A stretch of DNA of 64,000 nt from JAICKN01 sp036489565 (GTDB taxonomy: Bacteria > Acidobacteriota > Terriglobia > Terriglobales > Acidobacteriaceae): NCBI GenBank assembly GCA_036489565.1, contig DASXFN010000117.1, positions 1-64,000 of the forward strand, written 5' to 3'. The notes beneath the pieces are model-generated. The model worked only from the letters and a program-made list of their open reading frames with translations, had not been told where the DNA came from and did not search any database. The translations under genes and the position numbers were made by a program. This document shows, piece by piece, positions 44,324 through 51,133 of this stretch (position 1 is its first letter; the number at the start of each line of letters is the position of its first letter).

Positions 44324-46279
44324 ATGCAAAAATCTTATAGACTGAATAAACTTTTCTTAATAATTCCGTTCCTTATTGCTTGCAGCGTTGGAGGTAAATT
44401 GAAGGTAGTTCTGCAGCTGGTGGCTATCAGTGTGTTCTTTTCCGCGCCCGTCGCGCTTTGCCAAGCGGCTGATGGCACACAGAACAACTGTCCGAACCCT
44501 CCCCTACAACAACCGTCCGGTTGCGGGACTGCTCAAGCCCAAAAATCCTCTCCGATTCGACGCAAAGAGACCGTGACGGTTACGGGGACGTTTGCTCCCA
44601 CGCCCGTGGAGGACGTAGACCGCGCAGTCACGGTGATTGATACGAAGGAAGCGCCGCTGCTCTACACCAACTGGGTCGATTATCTCGAAATGGACCCTTC
44701 AGTGGATTTACAACAGCGCGCTCCTGGCGATGTGCAGACCGATCTCACCATTCGAGGATCAACTTTCGCGCAGACGCTCGTCATGCTTGATGGTCTGCGC
44801 ATGAACGACGCACAAAGTGGACACCACAACATGGACCTTCCCATCCCCACCTCCGGCATTGACCGCATCGAAATTATGCGCGGAGCGGGGTCCACGCTCT
44901 ATGGATCAGACGCAGTAGGCGGATCGATCAACATAATCACCGCGCCGCCGACGTATTCCGATTTGCGCTTCGGCAGCGCCGTGGGAAACTTTGGCGTGAA
45001 CCAGGAGTACGGCTCCGCCTCGCTGTTATATGGCCGGATAGATGAAGAACTGGATGTGTCGCGCGATTTTTCCAGCGGCTTTATTCCCGATCGCGACTAC
45101 CGCAGCCTGACCACATTTTCAAGCACCGGACTGCAAACTGGCCTTGGCCGCTCACTCCTACTGCTGGGCTACGGCGACAAACCCTTCGGCGCTGACCAGT
45201 TTTACGGAAACTTCAACTCCTGGGAGCGCACCAAATCATGGTTTGCGGGTTTCAAGCAAGACCTGGGCAGCAAAACCGAAGCCGATTTTTCCTATCGCCG
45301 CCACACCGACGAGTTCGTTCTTCTCCGCGACGATCCCGCATTCTACGAAAATAATCACATCGACCAAAGCTGGGATGCGGCCCTGCGCCGTCATGAACAG
45401 TTGGCTTCAAACGTAGCGCTGTTCTATGGCGGCGAAGGTTTTCACGAATCCATCAACAGCAACAATCTGGGACAGCATGAGCGCAGTTGGGGCGCGGGAT
45501 ATGTAGACCTCGACATTCGCGCGTGGAAGCGCTTTTCCTTTTCATTGGGAACGCGCGAGGAAATTTACAGTTCCACGAACAACCAGTTCAGCCCAACAGT
45601 TTCCGCCGGCATGTGGCTTAAGGCCGGATGGAAGCTGAAGGCCAGCGTGGGCCGGGCCTTTCGGCTGCCGACTTACACAGACCTCTATTACACCGATCCC
45701 GCTACTATCGGAAATCCCAACCTGCAACCGGAAACCGCGTGGAGCTACGAAGGCGGCGTGGTCTGGGACCAGGGAGGACGATTGAGCGTTGACGCGACGG
45801 TCTTTCAACGGCGCGAGAGTAACGACATTGATTACATCCGCAGCTCTCCTGCCGATCTTTGGCACGCCGAAAATATTCAAAGCGTAAATTTCACGGGCGC
45901 GGAAACCAACGTGCAGCTTCGCCTGCCTCGGGAGCAACACTTACAAGTCGGATACACCGGACTTTACGGCGCCCAGCAGTCGCTCAATGGCCTGGAGTCC
46001 GAATATGTATTTAACTATCCAGTGGATGACGCCTTCGTCGCATGGCAAGGACGATTGCCGGCACGCATTCAGGCGCGCACGCGCGTGGGCACCATTTATC
46101 GCTATCAGCGCGATCCTTATACCCTGTGGGATGTTTCACTGGCGCGCCAGTTCAATCACGTGGCGGCACATCTGGCGCTTGCCAACATCACGAACACCGA
46201 TTACCAGGAAATTCCCGGAATCGTCATGCCCGGCCGCAGCGTGATCTTTGGACTGGAATTTTCTTTGAAGCAAAAGTAG
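44324..46279 (+). CDS. TonB-dependent outer-membrane receptor
   Basis: About 651 residues from the ATG at 44324. A GTG at 44267 would add 19 residues. A signal segment (LKVVLQLVAISVFFSAPVALCQ) precedes RKETVTVTGTFAP, the TonB-box-like start. The plug domain (about 85-200) includes LTIRGSTFAQTLVMLDGLRM, GIDRIEIMRGAGSTLYGSDA and GGSINIIT. The rest is a beta barrel ending with the aromatic residue pattern VIFGLEFSLKQK. The layout resembles BtuB/vitamin or siderophore receptors. The substrate cannot be named, and no cobalamin riboswitch was seen upstream. An OB-fold lipoprotein gene follows about 100 bp downstream. Confidence 0.9.
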   Translation: MQKSYRLNKLFLIIPFLIACSVGGKLKVVLQLVAISVFFSAPVALCQAADGTQNNCPNPPLQQPSGCGTAQAQKSSPIRRKETVTVTGTFAPTPVEDVDRAVTVIDTKEAPLLYTNWVDYLEMDPSVDLQQRAPGDVQTDLTIRGSTFAQTLVMLDGLRMNDAQSGHHNMDLPIPTSGIDRIEIMRGAGSTLYGSDAVGGSINIITAPPTYSDLRFGSAVGNFGVNQEYGSASLLYGRIDEELDVSRDFSSGFIPDRDYRSLTTFSSTGLQTGLGRSLLLLGYGDKPFGADQFYGNFNSWERTKSWFAGFKQDLGSKTEADFSYRRHTDEFVLLRDDPAFYENNHIDQSWDAALRRHEQLASNVALFYGGEGFHESINSNNLGQHERSWGAGYVDLDIRAWKRFSFSLGTREEIYSSTNNQFSPTVSAGMWLKAGWKLKASVGRAFRLPTYTDLYYTDPATIGNPNLQPETAWSYEGGVVWDQGGRLSVDATVFQRRESNDIDYIRSSPADLWHAENIQSVNFTGAETNVQLRLPREQHLQVGYTGLYGAQQSLNGLESEYVFNYPVDDAFVAWQGRLPARIQARTRVGTIYRYQRDPYTLWDVSLARQFNHVAAHLALANITNTDYQEIPGIVMPGRSVIFGLEFSLKQK

Positions 46280-46378
46280 CAAAGCAGACGTAAAAGCCAT
46301 GGCCACCAATGGACCGTGCCATCGCATCCAATTACGTCGGACATCTACAGTAGCAGCCACGTTTTATCGGAGGACACA

Positions 46379-46738
46379 TTGCAAAAAGCACAGTGGAAGT
46401 CTCTTTGCTTGGTAATGATCGCGGCTGTGGTGGTCATGCTCACAGCGTGTCCTGCGCGGGAGGACATTGCCAGGGTCAATCATGATCCGGGAAGGTTTGC
46501 GGGCCGGGAAATTACCCTCGCGGGCCGTGTTTCGAACTCATTCGGCGCAATGGGAAACGGGGTTTTTGAAATCGAAGACGGTACCGGGAAAATGTGGGTG
46601 TTCACCGACCGCTTTGGCATCCCAGGCCGCGATGCGCGGGTGGCTGTAACAGGCCGCATCGAGCAGGGATTCAGCTTCCACGGGCACAACTACGCCCTAG
46701 TCCTGCGCGAAACCCGTCGCCGCCACGACGCCCATTGA
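46379..46738 (+). CDS. OB-fold lipoprotein
   Basis: 119 residues. I chose the TTG at 46379 because GGAGGA lies five bases before it and a lipoprotein signal follows (SLCLVMIAAVVVMLTAC, lipobox MLTAC). A start at 46316 would put it behind 21 polar residues. The mature part is a small OB fold: PGRFAGREITLAGRVSNSFG, GVFEIEDGTGKMWVFTDRFG and DARVAVTGRIEQGF. OB lipoproteins of this type bind small ligands or stabilise envelope proteins; the role is unknown. It lies after the TonB receptor gene in the same direction. Confidence 0.75.
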   Translation: MQKAQWKSLCLVMIAAVVVMLTACPAREDIARVNHDPGRFAGREITLAGRVSNSFGAMGNGVFEIEDGTGKMWVFTDRFGIPGRDARVAVTGRIEQGFSFHGHNYALVLRETRRRHDAH

Positions 46739-46777
46739 ATGGGTAATCCGCGATTCACCAGGAGACGTACACGTCCC

Positions 46778-47173
46778 CTATGTACCGCACCAAACTATCG
46801 GTACGTGATATTTCTCGAACGCATGATCAGCAGTAAGAATTGTTGTTTCTTCTATTAATGCTTGCGCAATGAGCAGTCGGTCAAAAGGATCGGCATGATG
46901 GAGCGGAAGATCATAAACTTTCGCGGCATGGATATGGGTAATGGCAAGCGAACGCAGCCCTTGTTTGGCCATAAACTCGGGCACGCATCTTGCAGGGGAA
47001 GCGGAGAGCTGCAATTTGCCTAACCGCATTTTGATGCTTAGCTCCCACGATGTTACCGCTGAAAGATAAATCTCTTCGCGGCCATTCTCCAGGATTGCAC
47101 GGCCTTCTTCGCTGATTTTCTCCACTGCCCCGATACTCCACATCCAAACGACTGTATCGAGCAAATACTTCAT
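46778..47173 (-). CDS. PIN domain toxin (VapC-like)
   Basis: 131 residues of a PIN-fold ribonuclease toxin. The acidic site is complete: LLDTVVWMW (Asp6), TSWELSIKM (Glu near 43), HHADPFDRLLIAQA (Asp near 93) and ILTADHAFEKY (Asp near 114). Such toxins cut RNA, often tRNA or rRNA, until the antitoxin is renewed. Its ATG overlaps the antitoxin stop (ATGA), which is the classical coupled arrangement. Targets are unknown. Confidence 0.92.
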   Translation of the reverse strand: MKYLLDTVVWMWSIGAVEKISEEGRAILENGREEIYLSAVTSWELSIKMRLGKLQLSASPARCVPEFMAKQGLRSLAITHIHAAKVYDLPLHHADPFDRLLIAQALIEETTILTADHAFEKYHVPIVWCGT

Positions 47174-47445
47174 TTGCGCGGCTTTCGTTGCGATTTCGCA
47201 GGTTTGGGAATTTTCCCTCCGTAAAAAGAGGCCAGTATTTCGTCTGGCAACGGCGCGTCAAAATCTTCGGACACCACGACATGGTCCCGCGCGAAGCCGA
47301 GTGGCCGCTTGTTGCTTTCCTTTTCGACGGCAACCAGCCGGGCAACTGGTACTCCAGAACGCGCGATCGTGATTTCCTCACCTTCCGCCACTCGTTGCAG
47401 CAGGCGAGACAGGTGAGTTTTCGCCTGATAAACATTGATTTCCAT
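47170..47445 (-). CDS. PhD/YefM-type antitoxin
   Basis: 91 residues. The N-terminal half is the PhD/YefM DNA-binding fold (VYQAKTHLSRLLQRVAEGEE, ITIARSGVPVARLVAV). The C-terminal half is basic and unstructured (SFYGGKIPKPAKSQRKPRK), which usually covers the toxin. It is the first gene of the pair and probably represses its own promoter. A repeat suited to that lies just upstream at 47462-47481. Confidence 0.9.
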   Translation of the reverse strand: MEINVYQAKTHLSRLLQRVAEGEEITIARSGVPVARLVAVEKESNKRPLGFARDHVVVSEDFDAPLPDEILASFYGGKIPKPAKSQRKPRK

Positions 47446-47461
47446 AAAAATTAATATTAGT

Positions 47462-47481
47462 TTAGTCAGATGACTTAGTCA
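47462..47481. promoter_or_regulatory. Candidate operator of the toxin-antitoxin pair
   Basis: TTAGTCA-GA-TGACTTA is an almost perfect palindrome (6 of 7 pairs). TTAGTCA is repeated directly after it (47475-47481). It lies 17-36 bases upstream of the antitoxin ATG in AT-rich DNA, a normal place for autorepression by a PhD-type protein. Confidence 0.5.
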
Positions 47482-47630
47482 ATATAACTCCCCCCGAATA
47501 TCTGGATGGCGGGTTATCGCTTTCGAAGAGCCTCCCTTCTCCAGTTGTTGCCCCATAGGCCAATTACTTCAGTCATCTAGGACTTTGATGACTTTCGCGT
47601 CATCCTATTGAGGTTCTTAGGAACCGCAGA

Positions 47631-48755
47631 ATGAATATTGATGATTTGCTTCGCATTGCCATGGAGCGCCGCGCTTCGGATTTGCACCTGAAAGTCGGCA
47701 ACTATCCGCATTTGCGTATTGACGGCGATCTGGTCCCTTTGACCGACCAGCCACGCATCAGCGCCGAGGACATGTTGACCATGGCCTTCAGCATGATGTC
47801 TGCCCGGCAGAAGCAGAAGTTTAAAGAGACCACGGAAATTGATATGGCCTACGGCGTCGCCGGACTGGGCCGCTTCCGTGTGAACGTCTTCCAGCAGCGC
47901 GGCAACGTCGGACTGGTGCTCCGCGTCATTCCCACAAAAATCCGCGCGCTCGATGAACTGTATCTTCCTAAGATCGTCGAACAGATTTGCGACATGCCTC
48001 GTGGGCTAATTCTGGTGACGGGCGTGACCGGCTCCGGTAAATCCACAACGCTGGCCGCAATGATTGACCGCGTGAACTCCACTCGCGCCGAGCACATTAT
48101 TACCATTGAAGACCCAATCGAATTTTTGCATCGCGACAAAAAAGGATATGTAAATCAGCGCGAAGTTGAAGTGGATACGCCGACTTTTAGTTCGGCCCTA
48201 CGCGCTTCTCTCCGTCAGGACCCAGACGTGATTCTGGTTGGCGAAATGCGCGACATGGAAACCATTGGAACAGCGCTGCATGCAGCCGAAACCGGCCACA
48301 TGGTCTTTTCCACTTTGCACACATTGGACGCTGTTGAAACCATCAACCGTATTATTTCCGTGTTTCCTCCGCCAGAGCAGAAGCAGATCCGTTTACAGCT
48401 TGCAGCGGTTCTGCGCGCCGTTATCAGTCAGCGATTGGTAAAGCGCAGCGACACGGAAGGCCGCGTGCCTGCAGTCGAAGTGATGATCAACACCGCTTAC
48501 ATTCGAGAATGCTTGCTTGTCCCCGAGAAGACCCGTTCCATCCGCGATGCCATTGCTTCGGGCACGTCGCAATACGGAATGCAGACCTTCGATCAATCGC
48601 TATGGGACTTGTTCCAGGCGGGACTGGTGAACTACGAAACAGCTCTTGAAAACGCTTCCAACGCTGACGACTTCAAACTGCGCATGCAGGGTATTTCGTC
48701 TTCATCAGAAGCATCGCGTAATTCCATGCAGGCTGCGGGATTCGGCGGGCGATAA
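47631..48755 (+). CDS. pilT: Type IV pilus retraction ATPase PilT
   Basis: PilT powers retraction of type IV pili at the cytoplasmic face. Its 374 residues begin with RRASDLHLKVGNYPHLRIDG. Walker A is GVTGSGKST (131-139). The Asp box holds IITIEDPIEF. Walker B is DPDVILVGEMRD (197-208), and the His box is ETGHMVFSTLHT. The C-terminal AIRNLIRE-like region reads NTAYIRECLLVPEKTRSIRD. The start is preceded by AGGAA within a small hairpin (GGTTC-TTAG-GAACC, 47612-47625), which could mask the ribosome site. A clear terminator follows. Other pilus genes are outside the window. Confidence 0.95.
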   Translation: MNIDDLLRIAMERRASDLHLKVGNYPHLRIDGDLVPLTDQPRISAEDMLTMAFSMMSARQKQKFKETTEIDMAYGVAGLGRFRVNVFQQRGNVGLVLRVIPTKIRALDELYLPKIVEQICDMPRGLILVTGVTGSGKSTTLAAMIDRVNSTRAEHIITIEDPIEFLHRDKKGYVNQREVEVDTPTFSSALRASLRQDPDVILVGEMRDMETIGTALHAAETGHMVFSTLHTLDAVETINRIISVFPPPEQKQIRLQLAAVLRAVISQRLVKRSDTEGRVPAVEVMINTAYIRECLLVPEKTRSIRDAIASGTSQYGMQTFDQSLWDLFQAGLVNYETALENASNADDFKLRMQGISSSSEASRNSMQAAGFGGR

Positions 48756-48774
48756 AGTTTTCCGCATATCTCTT

Positions 48775-48808
48775 AAGGGCACGCAATCCAGCGTGCCCTT
48801 ATTTTTTC
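48775..48808 (+). terminator. Rho-independent terminator of pilT
   Basis: A 10-bp perfect stem (AAGGGCACGC / GCGTGCCCTT) with loop AATCCA, followed by ATTTTTTC. It starts 20 bases after the pilT stop codon. Confidence 0.92.
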
Positions 48809-48855
48809 AGGAATCAGCGGCGATTGCAGGGTCTGCAATCAACAATCCAGCATCC

Positions 48856-49242
48856 TTAATAAGCCATCATGGCCGCGTGGCCAAGGGCTGTGCTCTCACG
48901 TTCCGGCGGGCAGCGCAACAACTGCAGCACTTGGTCCAACGAAGACATATCAAACACACGGTCGAGCCGCGTAATTGCGAGCATGGTTTGCACAAACTTC
49001 GACGGGCTGGTGAGCTTGAGTTGAATTCCCTGCCGCCCCGCCCATTCATTTAATGACAGCAGCACCGCCAGGCCGCCGGCATCGAGAAATTTCACCTGTG
49101 CAAGATCGAGAACAATAATTCGCGCGGTCGCTCGAGAGACTACCGCGCAGCGTAGTGTTTGCATTGCCTCACCTCGGACCATTCGGCCCGAGCACCGTAA
49201 AATCGCTACATCTCCCGTGTTTTGTATCACTATGTTAAGCAT
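48856..49242 (-). CDS. STAS domain protein (anti-sigma antagonist-like)
   Basis: 128 residues with a single STAS fold: IVIQNTGDVAILRCSGRMVR, VLDLAQVKFLDAGGLAVLL and GIQLKLTSPSKFVQTMLAIT. In SpoIIAA-type proteins the loop after the central strand has a phosphorylated Ser (DSSG). Here the loop is D54-A-G-G, so that control point is missing. It may be a constitutively active partner or a structural module. No kinase or sigma factor gene is adjacent. It is divergent from recX. Confidence 0.83.
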   Translation of the reverse strand: MLNIVIQNTGDVAILRCSGRMVRGEAMQTLRCAVVSRATARIIVLDLAQVKFLDAGGLAVLLSLNEWAGRQGIQLKLTSPSKFVQTMLAITRLDRVFDMSSLDQVLQLLRCPPERESTALGHAAMMAY

Positions 49243-49359
49243 GACTCACTTCCTGTATCTACTATCTATCTACGTGAATAGACGCGAATAAGTTCGCGTT
49301 GTAATCATCGAATCGGTAAAATCGTGTTAACTCTCTGTAAATAAATGTGAACGGACCAC

Positions 49360-49896
49360 ATGCCCTTTTCCCGTCCCAGGAAGCTTTATACCGAAGAGGA
49401 ACTGTATGAATACGCTGTCGGCGCTCTGGGACGGCGAATGCGGACCGTGGCCGAACTGAAACGACTGCTGCGGCAACGGGTTGAGTCCGATACCGAGATA
49501 GGGCAGACGCTGGTGGAGTTAATAGTCCGCAAGTTGAAAGACCAGGGCTATTTGAATGATGCAAAGTATGCCGCGGCTTTTTCTTCTTATCGCCGGGACA
49601 ACGAAAAATTCGGCCGTCAGCGCGTGATTACGGATTTAAAAATCAAGGGCATTCACGGCGAGGTAATCGAGAAAGCGGTGGGCTCCGTCTATGAAGAAAT
49701 CGACGAAGAGAAACAGGCGCGGGCGTATTTAAAGCGCAAGCGCCTTAAGAAACCTGCCGATCAGAAACAGACAGCGCGTATTTTTCGTCAACTCATTCGT
49801 GCAGGATTTCGTTCCAAGACAATTTTTACCATCCTGAAAAAGTGGGACGTAGAGGATGAAATGCTGACCGCACTGGAAGAAGAAACTCCAGAGTAA
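49360..49896 (+). CDS. recX: RecX family regulator of RecA
   Basis: RecX binds RecA filaments and limits their activity. The 178 residues show three helical repeats: LYEYAVGALGRRMRTVAELK with LLRQR, LIVRKLKDQGYLNDAKYAAAF, and KFGRQRVITDLKIKGI with later GFRSKTIFTILKKW. LNDAKYA and the FGRQRV motif are typical. There is a Lys-rich stretch near residue 125. recA is not in the window. It is convergent with the RAYT gene, which ends five bases after it. Confidence 0.9.
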   Translation: MPFSRPRKLYTEEELYEYAVGALGRRMRTVAELKRLLRQRVESDTEIGQTLVELIVRKLKDQGYLNDAKYAAAFSSYRRDNEKFGRQRVITDLKIKGIHGEVIEKAVGSVYEEIDEEKQARAYLKRKRLKKPADQKQTARIFRQLIRAGFRSKTIFTILKKWDVEDEMLTALEEETPE

Positions 49897-49901
49897 TATT
49901 A

Positions 49902-50348
49902 CTAGCCCCAAACAAACCTTGGATCGTAGTCAATTTTATGTTTCTTGAGGAATACTAAGAATTCTTGCTGGAAGTCGCGGCGGCGATGATGTTCCACCTG
50001 GTTCTTTATGTAAGCGACTGTGCCGGCTTGTTGCGAGATTCCGACAGTGAACGCGCCGTATCCTTCCTGCCAGGCGAATCCTTTCCCATATTCTTCATTC
50101 ATCCAATGCGAAGATGCCCCCTTCAGGAGTTGCATTGCCTTGGCCAGCGGCATGGTCGCGGAAAGCGACAGCAGAATGTGCGCGTGATCTTCGGTCCCGC
50201 CCACGATCAGCGCTTTGAATTCGTTTTTCCGGGCGATGCCCCCGACAAATGCCCAGAGGCGAGGTTGGATTTCCGGGGTGATGAGCTTTTGGCGATTCTT
50301 GGTTGAGAATACGCAATGCACAAGACTGGACACGTAGGTGTGCGACAT
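49902..50348 (-). CDS. REP-associated tyrosine transposase (RAYT)
   Basis: 148 residues of the Y1/HUH transposase family, from the ATG at 50348 (GAGG six bases upstream). A longer frame to 50372 would reach into the first palindrome. DHAHILLSL has the metal-binding HxH pair (His55, His57). GTVAYIKNQ has the nucleophile Tyr113. FVWG-type ends and LLKGASSHWMNEEY are typical of this group. Such enzymes cut single-stranded DNA at REP hairpins and are thought to spread REP elements. The gene's own leader and the adjacent array hold such hairpins, so it is a likely partner of them. Confidence 0.9.
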   Translation of the reverse strand: MSHTYVSSLVHCVFSTKNRQKLITPEIQPRLWAFVGGIARKNEFKALIVGGTEDHAHILLSLSATMPLAKAMQLLKGASSHWMNEEYGKGFAWQEGYGAFTVGISQQAGTVAYIKNQVEHHRRRDFQQEFLVFLKKHKIDYDPRFVWG

Positions 50349-50372
50349 TGAGAACCTCGTAATTAATTTCAA

Positions 50373-50459
50373 GCGTCCCTACGGGACGCGCTTTCATTTC
50401 CCTTCCGGTCCCCGGCGTTGAAACGCCGGGCTATTTTCGGGGCCGTCCCTTGCGGGACG
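50373..50459 (-). repeat. REP module in the RAYT leader
   Basis: Three hairpins read toward the RAYT gene. They are CGTCCC-GCAA-GGGACG (50459-50444), CCCGGCGTT-TC-AACGCCGGG (50430-50411) preceded by GAAAATAG, and GCGTCCC-GTA-GGGACGC (50389-50373). The last two have the same order, the same spacing (21 bases) and the same neighbours (GAAAATAG before, TGAAA after) as each unit of the array. Confidence 0.85.
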
Positions 50460-50603
50460 AAATTCAAAAACAATCCCAAAAGCTCGTTCGGGATGAATTG
50501 CCCACGGATCTCCGAAATAAATTTCCGATACCCCCAAGAAAATGACCCGGCCGCAACCGGAGACAAATCCTTATTGGGATGAATCCCCGAAAATTACCCG
50601 CCA

Positions 50604-51030
50604 GTTCTGAAAATAGCCCGCCAGTTCACTGGCGGGTACACATGACCGATCAACCGCAGCGTCCCGTAGGGACGCCTGAAAGCATGCCACAGGCATTCAT
50701 AAAGAAAGACCGCAACCCAGCACCCGTGACGCGCCCTAATCCGAGACGGCCCTCTCGGAAATGCCCCGGCCGTTCTGAAAATAGCCCGCCAGTTCACTGG
50801 CGGGTAACATGACCGATCAACCAACCGCGTCCCGTAGGGACGCCTGAAAGCCTGCCACAGGCATTCATAAAGAAAGACCGCAACCCAGCACCCGTGACGC
50901 GCCCTAATCCGAGACGGCCCCCTCGGAGACGATCCGGTCGTTCCGAAAATAGCCCGCCAGTTCACTGGCGGGTACATGACCGATAAAACCGCAGCGTCCC
51001 GTAGGGACGCCTGAAAGCATGCCACAGGCA
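50604..51030 (+). repeat. Tandem array of 168-bp REP units (2.5 copies)
   Basis: Units begin at 50604, 50772 and 50940, exactly 168 bp apart, each with GTTCTGAAAATAG or GTTCCGAAAATAG. Each has two hairpins: CCCGCCAGT-TC-ACTGGCGGG, then 22 bases later GCGTCCC-GTA-GGGACGC followed by CTGAAAG. Units 1 and 2 differ at few positions; unit 3 breaks off at about 51030. The lack of spacers and the palindromes separate this from a CRISPR array. Confidence 0.9.
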
Positions 51031-51133
51031 GTTAAAGGTCGTCTGTGACGAATGAACATCGCCAGAACGACGCTGTGGAGAGCGATGCTAGAATCGAAGT
51101 CGGAATCAATGCACATTGATTCCCCATAATCCC

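Larger units (their letters stand above)
50349..51133. other. REP/BIME region between RAYT and alaS
   Basis: 785 bases without a credible gene. It starts with the RAYT leader palindromes, continues with about 130 bases of single-copy DNA that include the beginning of the array, and holds 2.5 tandem units of 168 bp. The last 100 bases before alaS are unique. A minus-strand frame through the array is only a product of the repeats. Confidence 0.75.

Noticed and set aside
50594..51025. A minus-strand frame with a repeated protein sequence
   Set aside because: It is produced by the 168-bp REP units, which happen to be a multiple of three; there is no ribosome site.
50604..51030. CRISPR array
   Set aside because: The units are 168 bp, nearly identical over their whole length and have no variable spacers; no cas genes are present.
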